Shown: positions 7,976 to 17,294, numbered from the stretch's first letter. The stretch: DNA of 64,000 nt from Allobosea psychrotolerans (GCF_002917105.1 NZ_PQFZ01000005.1:341540-405539); one strand, 5' to 3'. Numbers and translations are program-made. The notes: a model not told the origin generated them from the sequence alone.

Positions 7976-8083
7976 ATGTGACCCGATAAGAGCCCGCTTG
8001 GAAACTCTGCAAGCCCTCATCCCGAGAGCCTTGCCCGAAATGAAGCCAAAGATTTCAATGGCTCTGCCTTGACCACCTCTGCG

Positions 8084-8229
8084 CCGTCATTCCGGACGCA
8101 GCCCCCGGGTCCGATCTTCGATCGGCCCAAGGACAGGGCCCGCGGAGATCCGGGATCCATCGTAGAATTCCGGAGCCCTCCGATGGATTCCGGAGCTGCG
8201 CCGCTGGCGCGGCTTGTCCGGAATGACGG
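8084..8229. repeat. Intergenic element bounded by CCGTCATTCCGGA inverted repeats
   Basis: CCGTCATTCCGGA (8084-8096) and its exact complement TCCGGAATGACGG (8217-8229) flank a 120-nt GC-rich interior that contains further short inverted repeats (GATCTTCGATC, GGATCC...). No coding sequence. This is a dispersed-repeat layout typical of alphaproteobacterial intergenic elements. Confidence 0.7.
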
Positions 8230-8284
8230 TGCGGGTGATGGCAAGCGAACGGAAACCGCGGATATCGCTCGTTTCCGGTCAGCC

Positions 8285-8389
8285 TCTGAGGAGCCATACT
8301 CCTGGGAATGGCGTCTCGAAGGATGCTCCAGGAGGCTCCTGAACCATCTGGAGCATCCTTCGAGACGCCGCGTGCCGCGGCTCCTCAGG
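8285..8389. repeat. Long hairpin with perfect 22-bp arms
   Basis: The arms 8310-8331 and 8348-8369 are perfect 22-bp complements (left arm starting GGCGTCTCGAAGGATGCTCC) around a 16-nt loop, and outer arms TGAGGAGCC / GGCTCCTCA extend the structure to about 100 nt. It lies between the EEP phosphoesterase and IMPase genes; in RNA it could end or stabilise the upstream transcript. Confidence 0.8.
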
Positions 8390-8427
8390 ATGAGGGCTGG
8401 AGTTTCCAAGCGGGCTCTGAGCACCAT

Positions 8428-9270
8428 TCAGCCGGGGGCGAACTCGACGAGGATCGGCTGGTGGTCGGAGACCTTGGTCTCGACATCGCAGGTGACGGTG
8501 CGGGCGCGCGCCGCGAGATCGGGCGTCGCCAGCACATAGTCGAGGCAGCCGGGCTCGCCATAGATCTGGTCGAACAGGTTCGCGGTCGGCGGATGCGGCG
8601 CCTCGCCCATCACCGCGGGCCAGAGGTCGACGAATGGCGGCTCGCCACCCTCGAACGGCGCCAGCAATCGCGCCAGCACCGGATCATCGGGCCGCATGTT
8701 GAAGTCGCCGGTCAGCACGGCGCTCGCCGCGCTCGGCGTCATCCGATAGGTGTGCGGCCCGGCCTCGCGCGGCCTGGCGTGGCGGGCGAGCGCCATGCGA
8801 TGGGCCTCGCGGATGCCGTCGACCTGCGCGGCGCGCAGCCGCGACGACGAGTATTCGAGATGCGTCGTCATCAGCCGGACCGGGCCGAGCGGGGTCAGCG
8901 CCACCGCCTCGATCAGCATGCGCGGCATGTTGCGGGTCTCGGCCGCCTCCCAGGGCAGGAGATGGCGCAACGCCTGGGCGACGGGATAGCGCGTCAGCAG
9001 GAGATTGCCGAAGCGGCTGCGGCCGCCCCGGCCGTCATCGACATCGACGCCGATGCCCTCGATCGCGGTGAAGCCCGGCAGCAATTCGGCGAAGCGGGCG
9101 AACTGGTCGGTCTCGTCATTGCCGTCGAGCTCGGGGAAATTATCCGCGACCTCCTGCAGGCAGAGCACGTCGAAATCCGCCATCTGCCGGGCATGGGCGA
9201 CGATGCGCGCCGGATCGACGCGGTTGTCCATGCCGCGGGCCCACTGAATGTTCCAGGTGATCAGCCGCAT
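8428..9270 (-). CDS. Endonuclease/exonuclease/phosphatase (EEP) family protein
   Basis: 280 residues. EEP-fold motifs are in order: 'MRLITWNIQWARG' (Asn), 'DVLCLQEVADNFPE' (metal Glu), 'RLMTTHLEYSSSR' (His), 'AVLTGDFNMRPDDP' (Asp/Asn) and 'KVSDHQPILVEF' (terminal Asp-His). The family cleaves phosphodiester or phosphomonoester bonds in nucleic acids, lipids or sugar phosphates. The gene starts 1 nt after the stop of the second Ugp-type permease, so it belongs to that operon; this suggests that its substrate is the imported organophosphate or a phosphodiester rather than DNA. The start is at MRLITWN. Confidence 0.9.
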   Translation of the reverse strand: MRLITWNIQWARGMDNRVDPARIVAHARQMADFDVLCLQEVADNFPELDGNDETDQFARFAELLPGFTAIEGIGVDVDDGRGGRSRFGNLLLTRYPVAQALRHLLPWEAAETRNMPRMLIEAVALTPLGPVRLMTTHLEYSSSRLRAAQVDGIREAHRMALARHARPREAGPHTYRMTPSAASAVLTGDFNMRPDDPVLARLLAPFEGGEPPFVDLWPAVMGEAPHPPTANLFDQIYGEPGCLDYVLATPDLAARARTVTCDVETKVSDHQPILVEFAPG

Positions 9271-9271
9271 C

Positions 9272-10138
9272 TCACTTGATTCCCGCACGCATGAAGCTCT
9301 GCACGAACTGGCGCTGGAACAGCAGGAAGCCGACCAGCAACGGCGCCGAGGTCATCAGCGTCGCGGCGCAGATCACCGCCCAGTCGATGCCCTGATCGCT
9401 CGACGAGAAGACCTGGAGGCCGACCGTCAGCGGCCGCGACTCCACCGAATTGGTGACCAGCAGCGGCCAGAGAAAGTTGTTCCAGTGATAGCTCACAGAG
9501 ACCAGCCCGTAGGCGATATAGGTCGGCCTGGCGAGCGGCACATAGACCTTCATCAGCACCTGAAGCGGGCTTGCGCCCTCGACGCGGGCCGCGTCGTCGA
9601 GCTCCCTGGGCACGGTCTTGAAGGTCTGCCGCAGCAGGAAGATGCCGAAGGCCGAGGCGATATAGGGCAAGGCGATGGCCGGGATCGTGTCGATCAGGTT
9701 GACCCTGGCCAGCGTGCGGTAGTTCTCGACGATCAGCGCGTCCGGCATGATCATCAATTGCGCCAGGATCAGCGCGAAGGCGAGGTCCCTGCCCCAGAAA
9801 TCCTGCCGCGCCAGCGCATAGGCCGCGAGCGTCCCCAGCACGAGCTGGAAGGCGAGGATCATGGTGACGAGGATGAAGGTGTTGAGGAAATAGCGTGCGA
9901 AGGGCGCCGCCGCCCAGGCGCGGGTGAAGTTGTCCAGCGTCAGCGGCGCGCTCAGCACGAAACGGGTCGTGTATTCGGCGGGATGGATCGCGGCCCAGAC
10001 GGCATAGGCCAGGGGCAGCACCCAGATCAAAGCGAGCAGGATCGCGCCGGTCGATTCCAGCGTCAGCGCCAGGCCCTTGGGCGCGTAGGGGTCGGGACGG
10101 GTGGTGGCCGCCGGCTGAGGCTGAGGCGCGGCGCTCAT
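9272..10138 (-). CDS. Carbohydrate ABC transporter permease (UgpE-like)
   Basis: 288 residues, six predicted membrane segments, with the permease EAA loop 'DDAARVEGASPLQVLMKVYV'. The C terminus 'LFQRQFVQSFMRAGIK' matches the 'FVxGLTAGAVKG'-like end of UgpE/MalG-type permeases. It pairs with the upstream permease, overlapping its stop by ATGA, which indicates translational coupling. The start at 10138 follows from that overlap; the open frame upstream lies inside the neighbouring gene. It probably forms the inner-membrane channel for the binding protein at 11018-12322. Confidence 0.92.
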   Translation of the reverse strand: MSAAPQPQPAATTRPDPYAPKGLALTLESTGAILLALIWVLPLAYAVWAAIHPAEYTTRFVLSAPLTLDNFTRAWAAAPFARYFLNTFILVTMILAFQLVLGTLAAYALARQDFWGRDLAFALILAQLMIMPDALIVENYRTLARVNLIDTIPAIALPYIASAFGIFLLRQTFKTVPRELDDAARVEGASPLQVLMKVYVPLARPTYIAYGLVSVSYHWNNFLWPLLVTNSVESRPLTVGLQVFSSSDQGIDWAVICAATLMTSAPLLVGFLLFQRQFVQSFMRAGIK

Positions 10139-11013
10139 TGATAATGCGTCCTGCGTTCGAGCCAGCCATATTGGACGAAGGCGACCAGCGCGAGCAGCAA
10201 GAGGAGCACGCAGGTCAGCGCCGCGGCATAGGCCGTGTCCCAGAAGCTGAAGCCGACCTGGTAGATGTAGAACAGCAGCAGCGTCGTCGCATTGTCGGGG
10301 CCGCCGCGCGTCATCACGAAGATATGGTCGATCATGCGGAAGGCGTTGATCACCGCATTGATCAGCACGAACAGCGTCGTCGGCATCAGGAGCGGGAACT
10401 GGACACGCCGGAAGAAGGTCCAGCGCGAGGCGCCCTCGATCGCCGCCGCCTCGCCAAGGCTGGGCGGGATCGCCTGCAGCGCCGCGAGGTAGAAGATCAT
10501 GAAGAAGCCGGCCTCCTTCCAGATCGCAACGATGGTGACGGCGTAGAGCGCGGTGTCCTGCGACCCCAGCCAATTGGTGCTGCGCCCGCCGAAAGCCGCG
10601 ACGATCTGCTCGAGCAGGCCGTATTGCGGGGTGAAGAAGAACAGCCAGATATTGGCGACCGCGATCATCGGCAGGATGGTCGGGGTGAAATAGGCCATCC
10701 GGACCAGAGTGCGGCCGGCGATCCTGTCGTTGACCCAGACCGCCATCAGCAAGGCGAGCGCGATCGAGCACGGGATCGTACCAGTGGCGAACCAGAGATT
10801 ATTCGCCATCGCCTTCCAGAAGATCGGGTCGGCCAGCATCTGCTGGTAATTGTCGAGCCCGACGAAACGCGCCGGGCGGCGCGCCCGCGGGGTCGACATG
10901 AAGCTGTCGACGAAGCTCGCGAGCGCGGGCCAGTGCGTGAACAGGGCCAGGCAAGCCATGGCCGGCAGCAGCAGCAGCCAGCCATGGATCGTCGCGGTCG
11001 CGCGGTTGCTCAT
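10135..11013 (-). CDS. Sugar ABC transporter permease (UgpA-like)
   Basis: 292 residues with six membrane helices; it begins 'ATIHGWLLLLPAMACLALF' and has 'FVGLDNYQQMLADPIFWKA', a standard feature of UgpA/MalF-type permeases, and the EAA loop 'GEAAAIEGASRWTFFRRVQF'. The gene starts 4 nt after the binding protein stop and overlaps the next permease by 4 nt. The order ATPase, binding protein, permease A, permease E is that of ugp-like operons in alphaproteobacteria, reordered relative to E. coli. Confidence 0.92.
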   Translation of the reverse strand: MSNRATATIHGWLLLLPAMACLALFTHWPALASFVDSFMSTPRARRPARFVGLDNYQQMLADPIFWKAMANNLWFATGTIPCSIALALLMAVWVNDRIAGRTLVRMAYFTPTILPMIAVANIWLFFFTPQYGLLEQIVAAFGGRSTNWLGSQDTALYAVTIVAIWKEAGFFMIFYLAALQAIPPSLGEAAAIEGASRWTFFRRVQFPLLMPTTLFVLINAVINAFRMIDHIFVMTRGGPDNATTLLLFYIYQVGFSFWDTAYAAALTCVLLLLLALVAFVQYGWLERRTHYQ

Positions 11014-11017
11014 CGGC

Positions 11018-12322
11018 TCAGCGATAGGCCTTCAGGATGCGCTCGGCTTCCGCCTGGGCGTCAGTCATCGCCTGCGCCGGCTGCTTCGTGCCGGTGAGGG
11101 CCGCCTGCAGGCCGTCGTTCAGCGCCTTGGTGACGCGCTGGTTCTCATGGGTCGAGAGCTCGGCCACGGCGGTCGGCAACTGGTCGCGGGCGACGAGGGC
11201 CTGGGGGAAATCGGCGACGTATTTCTTCATCGCCTCGGTCTCGTAGGCTGCCGGCGTCACCGCGACATAGCCGGTATCGGCGCTCCATTGCGCGGCCCGC
11301 TCGGGCGTGGTGATCCAGCGCACGAACTTGAACGCGGCTTCCTGCTCGGCGGGGCTCGCCTTCTTGGAGAGATAGAAATTGCCGCCGCCGGTCGGGCTGC
11401 CGGGCTTCTTGCCGGCGGGCAGCACGGCGACGCCGAAGGGGAATTTGGCGTTGGCCCTGACATTGGTCAGGTTGCCGGTGGTGGTCCACATCATCGCGAC
11501 CTTCTTCTCGAAGAAGTCGCGCGGCGTGGTGCCCCATTCGACGATGCCGGGCGGGTGAACCTTGTACTTCTGCGCCAGGTCGACCCAGTACTGCAGCGCC
11601 TCGACGACGCCGGGATTGGCAAAGTCGGTCTTGTCGCCGGCCGGGTTGGCGAGAATGGCGCCGGCCTGCGTGGTCAGCCCCTGGAAGAGCCAATAGGGGA
11701 AGCCCGAAGACGGAATCTGGATGCCCCACTGGCTGGTGTTTCCGGCGGCATCGCGCTTGGTCAGCTTCTGCGCGAATTCGAGTTGCTGCGCCCAGCTGGT
11801 CGGCGGCTTCTCGGGATCGAGCCCGGCCTCCTTGAACAGCTCCTTGTTCCAGTAGAGCACCACGGTGGAACGCTGGAACGGAATGCCCCAGGTCTTTTTG
11901 TCAGAGTCCTTGCCGCCCGTCTGGCTGTTCTCCATGAAGCCGGGGAAGAAGCCCGAGAGCCATTTCTTGTCGGCTTCGGTCTTGATGAAGGGGTCGAAGG
12001 GAACGATCGCTTCCTCGTCGATCAGGGTGAACATGTCGGTCGAGAGCAGCACCGAGAGCACCGGCGGCGTGCCGCTCTTATGCGCGGTCAGCGCCTTGAC
12101 GATCGTCTCCTGATAGGTGCCGGCATAGATCGGCTTGACCTTGATGCCCGGATTTTCCTTCTCGAATCCGGCGGCATAGGCGTCGATCAGCTTGGTGATC
12201 GGCCCGCCCACGGCGACCGGATAGAAGAAGGACAGCTCGGCCGATTGGGCCAGCGCCGGTTGCGCCAGCGCAAGCGAGCCGGCCAGAGCCGCGCCGCCGC
12301 CGATGAATTCACGCCTGTCCAT
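11018..12322 (-). CDS. ABC transporter substrate-binding protein (UgpB-like)
   Basis: 434 residues. The twin-arginine-like signal MDRREFIGGGAALAGSLALA is followed by a mature periplasmic binding protein. The segment 'GIPFQRSTVVLYWNKELFK' then 'EAGLDPEKPPTSWAQQLEFA' strongly resembles UgpB, the glycerol-3-phosphate binding protein ('PFNSSTPVLYYNKDAF', 'AGLDPEQPPKTW'). So glycerol-3-phosphate or a glycerophosphodiester is a likely ligand, although related proteins bind sugars. The start at 12322 has AAAGGGGAG upstream and begins the signal peptide. Confidence 0.9.
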   Translation of the reverse strand: MDRREFIGGGAALAGSLALAQPALAQSAELSFFYPVAVGGPITKLIDAYAAGFEKENPGIKVKPIYAGTYQETIVKALTAHKSGTPPVLSVLLSTDMFTLIDEEAIVPFDPFIKTEADKKWLSGFFPGFMENSQTGGKDSDKKTWGIPFQRSTVVLYWNKELFKEAGLDPEKPPTSWAQQLEFAQKLTKRDAAGNTSQWGIQIPSSGFPYWLFQGLTTQAGAILANPAGDKTDFANPGVVEALQYWVDLAQKYKVHPPGIVEWGTTPRDFFEKKVAMMWTTTGNLTNVRANAKFPFGVAVLPAGKKPGSPTGGGNFYLSKKASPAEQEAAFKFVRWITTPERAAQWSADTGYVAVTPAAYETEAMKKYVADFPQALVARDQLPTAVAELSTHENQRVTKALNDGLQAALTGTKQPAQAMTDAQAEAERILKAYR

Positions 12323-12372
12323 ATCTTCACTCCCCTTTGTACGGCGTCTTGAACGCCTTGGTTGTCCAGTCG

Positions 12373-13416
12373 TCAGCCGAGGACGAGCCTTTGCTCGGTC
12401 TTCAGGTCGAACCAATGCACCGCCGCCTGTGACAGTCTGATGTGCACCCGCTCGCCCGCCGCGGCGCGCACCTTGCCGGGCCGGCGCACGATGAAGGGCT
12501 GGCCGTCGATACGGGTCTCGACCAGCGTGTCGGCGCCGAGATACTCGACCGCCACGACATCGGCGGCGATGCCGGCGTCAGTCAGTTCGGTCATCTCGGG
12601 CCGGATGCCGACCGCAAGCCGGCTCGGCTCGGCATGGGCTGGGGCTGAGAGGCCGCTGTCGCCGCCGCCTGCCAGGACCGAGGCGAGCGGGATGACGTTC
12701 ATCGGCGGCGTACCGACGAAGCGCGCGACGAAGATCGTCGCCGGATTCTCGTAGAGCTGGTCGGGTGGCGCATCCTGCTCGATGCGCCCGTTGCGCATCA
12801 GCACGACCTGGTCGGCCATCGTCATCGCCTCGACCTGATCATGCGTGACATAGACCATGGTGATGCCGAGGCGCTGCTGCAGCTCGCGGATCTCGCGCCG
12901 CATCTCGACGCGCAATTGCGCGTCGAGATTGGAGAGCGGCTCGTCCATCAGGCAGACCGGAGCTTCCGCGACGATCGCCCGGCCGAGCGCGACGCGCTGC
13001 TGCTGGCCGCCGGACAGCTGCGAGGGCTTGCGCTCGAGCAGGGCGGTGAGGCCCAGGATCGCGGCAGCGCGGGCGAGCCGCTCGTCGCGATCCGCGCGCG
13101 ACACCTTGCGCACCTTCAGCCCGAACAGGATGTTTTCCGCCACGGACAGATGCGGAAACAGCGCATAATTCTGGAACACCATGGCGATGCCACGCTGCGA
13201 GGGCGCCGCGCGGGTGACGTCGCGTCCGCCAATGACGATCGAACCGGTGCTGCTGTCCTCCAGCCCCGCGATCAGCCTGAGCGTGGTCGACTTGCCGCAG
13301 CCGGACGGGCCGAGCAGCGCCACGAGCTTGCCGCCCTCGACGGTAAAGCTGACATCATCGACGGCGGCAGCGCCGCCCCAGCTCTTCGAGACGGCTTTGA
13401 GTTCTACCGAAACCAT
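12373..13416 (-). CDS. ABC transporter ATP-binding protein (UgpC/MalK-like)
   Basis: 347 residues. Walker A 'GPSGCGKST', Q-loop 'VFQNYALFPHLSV', signature 'LSGGQQQRVALGRA', Walker B 'VCLMDEPLSNLD' and H-loop 'YVTHDQVEA' are all intact, followed by a C-terminal TOBE regulatory domain (about 235-345). It is the first gene of the transporter operon, 50 nt before the binding protein. The start at MVSVELKAVSK is chosen over a Met seven codons upstream because the family begins here. Confidence 0.93.
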   Translation of the reverse strand: MVSVELKAVSKSWGGAAAVDDVSFTVEGGKLVALLGPSGCGKSTTLRLIAGLEDSSTGSIVIGGRDVTRAAPSQRGIAMVFQNYALFPHLSVAENILFGLKVRKVSRADRDERLARAAAILGLTALLERKPSQLSGGQQQRVALGRAIVAEAPVCLMDEPLSNLDAQLRVEMRREIRELQQRLGITMVYVTHDQVEAMTMADQVVLMRNGRIEQDAPPDQLYENPATIFVARFVGTPPMNVIPLASVLAGGGDSGLSAPAHAEPSRLAVGIRPEMTELTDAGIAADVVAVEYLGADTLVETRIDGQPFIVRRPGKVRAAAGERVHIRLSQAAVHWFDLKTEQRLVLG

Positions 13417-13810
13417 TCGCGACCCGGCCCCCAGCAAGGCGTCGTGAGCAGGACGCTGGCCTGCCGGTTACGAGCCGAGGCGCGAGCATGATGCTAAAAT
13501 TTGTGCGGAGACAAGAGCGTGCCAGTGCAGGCATTGGCGAGCTCCAATGCGATCTTCCGCAAGCGGTCCACCTTCGTCCGTGCCGGTCCGTCACGCGCAC
13601 CCGAAACCGCATGTCGTAAAGAGCCGCGTGGACGTCATTTGGATGCATCGAACGCGATGCCGCCCCACGACCCTCGGCAAGCTCGGGCCGGTCGCGGTGA
13701 GCGCCTCGGATCGGGTCAGCCGCCCGCGGCAGGTTGCGAACGACGATTCATTCAAAAATAGGTCTTTAGGCGTAGGCGGGTCACGCCCGCGCTTCGCTTT
13801 CGGTCAGACG
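13417..13810. other. Intergenic region between divergent units
   Basis: 394 nt between the transporter operon and the diguanylate cyclase. It must contain promoters for both directions, but no operator, repeat or small gene could be supported. Confidence 0.5.
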
Positions 13811-15028
13811 ATGGATCTTGCTACAGTTCTTCTGCTTCACAAATCTTCGTTCATCGTCGGGGCGATCTGCTTTTTCTATGTCAGGTGGCGCTCGAAGGAG
13901 CCGGGTCTCGATTTTCTGGCGATCGGCTATGGCCTTCTCGGCTTTGCCTCGACGCTTGCCGGCGCCGGGGAACAGGGCGCACTGCCCTATGAGGTCTGGA
14001 CTTTCGGCAGCTTTTCCATCGGCGTCACCGGCTATGCGTTGATGACGATGGGGCTGCTGCGGTTGAGCGGCCGGCAGAGCAAGCCTGCGGACTGGCTTCT
14101 CCCAGCAATCGCGCTCAGCCTGTCGGCGACCGTCGGCGGCATGCACTGGCATGCCGATAATCAGATACGCGCTGCGCTCTTCAATGGCGACACCGCCGCC
14201 TTCCTCGGTTTCTGCTGCTTCGTCATCCTGAAGGATTTCTTCCCCGAGCGCCTGCCGGCAAGATGGGGGCTTCTGGCATCGCTGGCGGCTGCGATGGGTT
14301 TCTCGGCCTTGGTCGTCGTCAAGATGATCGCTCCGCACTATGGGCCGATCGAGGCGCGCTATGCCTTCTTCATGCTGATCATCTGCCATTTCGCCATTGC
14401 GCTGTTCGTGATCGTCCTCGTCCAGGAGCGTGCGGAAGCGCAACTCAAGCGCCTGGCCAATACCGACGTGCTGACGGGAATCCCCAACCGGCAGCATTTC
14501 CTGGCGTCCATTCCCAACCAGCTCCGGACCGGGGACGCCTTTGTCATGATCGACATCGACCATTTCAAGGGCGTCAATGACCGTTACGGTCATGAGGCGG
14601 GGGATGTGGTTCTTGTCGGCGTCGCGCAGGCCATCGCTGCCGCAGCCGGGTCCGGATGCATGATCGGCCGTCTGGGTGGCGAAGAGTTTGGGCTGTTTCT
14701 GCGCGACCAGACCGAGGCAACCGGCCTCGCCATGGCCGAGCAGATCCGGCGGGCGGTCAAGGCCCTGGGCTTCGCAGCGGGCAAGGAGACGATCACGCCG
14801 AGCGTGAGCGCGGGCGTTGCCCTCTGGCGAGGCGATTGCAACGCACAGAAGCTGCGCGATCGGGCCGACCAGGCGCTCCACCTGGCCAAGCGAGGCGGCC
14901 GCGACCGCGTCGAGCTCTATGCCGATCTTCCGGGCCTGGACAAGCGCCCTTTCAGCGTGATCCCGGCAGCGGACACCCGACATTCCAGCAGCGGCCAGCA
15001 TCCGCGCGTGGAGCAGCGCGCCGCCTGA
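13811..15028 (+). CDS. Membrane diguanylate cyclase (GGDEF domain)
   Basis: 405 residues. Six or so membrane helices (about residues 5-205) are followed by a GGDEF domain (about 225-385): 'LANTDVLTGIPNRQHFLASI', 'FVMIDIDHFKGVNDRYGHEA' and the active-site variant 'GRLGGEEFGLFL'. GGEEF is a functional signature, so cyclic-di-GMP synthesis from two GTP is likely. No RxxD inhibitory site is seen five residues before it. The membrane part probably senses an unknown signal. Start at MDLATVLLLHK; the upstream open frame is not protein-like. Stand-alone gene. Confidence 0.9.
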   Translation: MDLATVLLLHKSSFIVGAICFFYVRWRSKEPGLDFLAIGYGLLGFASTLAGAGEQGALPYEVWTFGSFSIGVTGYALMTMGLLRLSGRQSKPADWLLPAIALSLSATVGGMHWHADNQIRAALFNGDTAAFLGFCCFVILKDFFPERLPARWGLLASLAAAMGFSALVVVKMIAPHYGPIEARYAFFMLIICHFAIALFVIVLVQERAEAQLKRLANTDVLTGIPNRQHFLASIPNQLRTGDAFVMIDIDHFKGVNDRYGHEAGDVVLVGVAQAIAAAAGSGCMIGRLGGEEFGLFLRDQTEATGLAMAEQIRRAVKALGFAAGKETITPSVSAGVALWRGDCNAQKLRDRADQALHLAKRGGRDRVELYADLPGLDKRPFSVIPAADTRHSSSGQHPRVEQRAA

Positions 15029-15037
15029 TGACTTGAA

Positions 15038-15065
15038 CCAATGCCGCGGAAGGTGCGGGCATTGG
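15038..15065. terminator. Hairpin between convergent genes
   Basis: CCAATGCC...GGCATTGG, perfect 8-bp arms with a 12-nt loop, 10 nt after the cyclase stop and before the convergent LysR stop. There is no T-run, so it is only a possible terminator or transcript-end stabiliser. Confidence 0.35.
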
Positions 15066-15176
15066 CGCCGCCGCTGCGCTGCTCGCGGGACCCGGTCTCC
15101 TGGGCATCTCCGGCATCGGCCACCGGTTGCGGCCCCTCCCCGCTTGTCTCGCCGCGACGTCGTCGCCGAGAACCGG

Positions 15177-16088
15177 CTAGGCGTTTGTCCTCTCATGGGC
15201 GGCCATCTCCCGCGCCAGAGCCAGGAAGGCCTTCATCCCGGCCGACAGGTTCCGCCGGCCTGGGTAGTACAGGCACAGGCCCGCGAACGGCGGCGTCCAA
15301 TCCTCGAGAATGCGGGTGAGAGTGCCTTTCGCGATATCGGCGATGACGTCCTGTTCGAAGAAGAAGCCGATGCCGAGATTCTCGCGGACCGCGATGCGCG
15401 CGAGGCTGCCCTCGTCCAGGATGATCGGGCCACGCACATCGATCTGAGCGATCTCACCGTCCTTCTCGAAGCGCCAGCGGAACAGCGCTCCGTCCGGCAA
15501 CCTGACCTGGATGCAGCTGTGGCGGAAAAGGTCCGGCGGTACCTGGGGCGTGCCGTGCCGCTCGAAATATCTCGGCGAACCGACCACCGCATATCGCTGC
15601 GGCCGCCCGAGCGGCACGGCGATCATGTCGCTGGGGACCAGCCCCGCGACCCGTACGCCCAGATCGAAGCCATCGGCGACGACGTCGATCAGTTTGCCTT
15701 CCGTGACGATGTCGACGCTCATCTCGGGATAGCGCCGCAGGAATTCGACGACGAGGGGCGACATGATCGCGCGCGCCGCGAATGGCGCGGCGTTGATCCG
15801 GATCGTCCCGGATGGCGTCTCGCCATGAGACTTCACCGCTTCCAAGGCCTCGCGCACATCCAGAAGTGACGGGCCCACCCGCTCGACAAACAGTCGGCCT
15901 GCCTCGGTCAACGACACACTTCGGGTCGTGCGATTGAACAGGCGCACGCCAAGGCCTGCTTCGAGCTTGCCGATCGCGTGGCTGAGCGCCGTGGTGGAGA
16001 TGCCGAGATCGATGGCAGCCGCGCGAAAGCTCTCTCTGCGCGCAATCGCGACGACTGCCTCCAGATCGTTGACCGCCAGCCGATTCAT
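15177..16088 (-). CDS. LysR-family transcriptional regulator
   Basis: 303 residues. HTH '[20 protein letters not shown]' and '[20 protein letters not shown]', then '[19 protein letters not shown]', followed by the periplasmic-binding-protein-like effector domain. The sequence type (S-x-x-[13 protein letters not shown]) is that of LysR proteins that regulate adjacent oxidoreductases. The start at 16088 ([13 protein letters not shown]) is family-like; a longer frame to 16217 crosses the promoter region. It is divergent from the NTF2-SDR pair and is probably their regulator. Confidence 0.92.
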   Translation of the reverse strand: MNRLAVNDLEAVVAIARRESFRAAAIDLGISTTALSHAIGKLEAGLGVRLFNRTTRSVSLTEAGRLFVERVGPSLLDVREALEAVKSHGETPSGTIRINAAPFAARAIMSPLVVEFLRRYPEMSVDIVTEGKLIDVVADGFDLGVRVAGLVPSDMIAVPLGRPQRYAVVGSPRYFERHGTPQVPPDLFRHSCIQVRLPDGALFRWRFEKDGEIAQIDVRGPIILDEGSLARIAVRENLGIGFFFEQDVIADIAKGTLTRILEDWTPPFAGLCLYYPGRRNLSAGMKAFLALAREMAAHERTNA

Positions 16089-16158
16089 TGTCCCGCCCTG
16101 TTCATTACAGCATGCAATATTATCCTGATTATTCCGACAATCCTCCAGCCCTATGTTC

Positions 16159-16181
16159 TGGCCACACCAAAACGGTGGCCA
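16159..16181. promoter_or_regulatory. TGGCCAC...GTGGCCA hairpin upstream of the NTF2-SDR pair
   Basis: A perfect 7-bp inverted repeat with a 9-nt spacer, directly before the AGAGGAGG Shine-Dalgarno. It could be an operator or a 5'-UTR hairpin. Confidence 0.4.
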
Positions 16182-16194
16182 GAGGAGGCACAGG

Positions 16195-16515
16195 ATGAAC
16201 CTGCCGAACTGCATCAAGGATTACTTCGACGCCGATAGCCGCAACGACCCGGATGCGCTGGTCGCGACATTGTCGACCGATGCGATCGTCGAAGACGAGC
16301 GCATGCGTCACGTCGGCGCCGACGCGATCCGCAAGTGGTGGGCCGAGGCGAAGCAGAAGACCCCGCATGTGAACGAGCCGATCGACGCGGCGACGACGGG
16401 CAATGTCACGCGGGTTCGCGCGAAGGTCAGCGGCGAGTTCCCCGGCAGCCCGGTGACGTTGCAGTTCGCCTTCACAGTTCAAGACGACAGGATCGTGCGG
16501 CTGGAGATCGCATGA
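16195..16515 (+). CDS. Nuclear transport factor 2 (SnoaL-like) family protein
   Basis: 106 residues with the NTF2-like cone fold pattern: '[20 protein letters not shown]', '[15 protein letters not shown]', '[19 protein letters not shown]'. Such proteins act as small hydrolases, isomerases or partner proteins; no catalytic residue can be named. AGAGGAGG is 7 nt before the ATG. It overlaps the SDR gene by ATGA, so the two are translationally coupled and probably work in one pathway. Confidence 0.85.
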   Translation: MNLPNCIKDYFDADSRNDPDALVATLSTDAIVEDERMRHVGADAIRKWWAEAKQKTPHVNEPIDAATTGNVTRVRAKVSGEFPGSPVTLQFAFTVQDDRIVRLEIA

Positions 16516-17294
16516 TGACCGGTTTCATCTCTCTCATGGGCAAACGGGCGCTGATCACCGGCGGGACGAAAGGCGCGGGCTCGGCGACGGTCGCGCTCTT
16601 CCGCGAGCTTGGCGCCCGCGTGCTGACCAGTGCTCGCTCCCGACCCGACACGCTGCCCGACGAGCTGTTTGTCGCGGCTGATCTCGCGACTGAAGACGGC
16701 GTGGCCACGGTCGCCGAGGCCGCTCGGGGACGCCTCGGCGGTGTCGACATCCTCGTGCACATGCTCGGCGGGTCATCCGCTCCTGCCGGCGGTTTTGCCG
16801 CTCTCACGGAGGCTGAATGGCACAAGGAGCTCGCCCATAACCTGTTTCCCGCCGTTCGCCTCGATCGAGAGCTCGTGCCGGGCATGGTGGCGCAGGCAAG
16901 CGGTGTCGTCATCCATGTCTCGTCGATCCAGCGGCTGCTGCCGCTGCCGGAGTCGACGACAGCCTATGCGGCGGCCAAGGCTGCGCTGTCGACCTACAGC
17001 AAGGCCCTTTCCAAGGAGGTCGCGCCCAAGGGCGTCAGGGTGGTGCGGGTCTCGCCCGGCTGGATCGAGACCGAAGCGGCCAGGCGTTACGCCGAGCGCC
17101 TGGCCGAAAAGGCCGGAACCGATTACGAGGGCGGAAAGAAAATCATTATGGACGGGCTCGGCGGCATTCCTCTGGGGCGCCCGGCCCAGCCGGAAGAGGT
17201 CGCCAGCCTGATCGCGTTTCTGGCATCCGATCGAGCGGGCGCGATAACCGGTTCCGAGCACATCATCGACGGCGGTACCATCCCCACCGTCTAG
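16512..17294 (+). CDS. SDR family oxidoreductase
   Basis: 260 residues, Rossmann fold. '[19 protein letters not shown]' carries the TGxxxGxG cofactor motif, '[11 protein letters not shown]' corresponds to the NNAG position, Ser in 'VIHVSSIQR' and YxxxK in '[20 protein letters not shown]' form the catalytic set, and the C terminus '[16 protein letters not shown]' is typical of classical SDRs. The NNAG motif is altered to HMLGG, a common variant in this subgroup. It is the second gene of the NTF2-SDR operon. Confidence 0.92.
   Translation: MMTGFISLMGKRALITGGTKGAGSATVALFRELGARVLTSARSRPDTLPDELFVAADLATEDGVATVAEAARGRLGGVDILVHMLGGSSAPAGGFAALTEAEWHKELAHNLFPAVRLDRELVPGMVAQASGVVIHVSSIQRLLPLPESTTAYAAAKAALSTYSKALSKEVAPKGVRVVRVSPGWIETEAARRYAERLAEKAGTDYEGGKKIIMDGLGGIPLGRPAQPEEVASLIAFLASDRAGAITGSEHIIDGGTIPTV

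Noticed and set aside
13141..13416. Possible second start for the Ugp-like ATPase within 7 codons
   Set aside because: The upstream Met lacks family similarity, and the MVSVELKAVSK start is standard.
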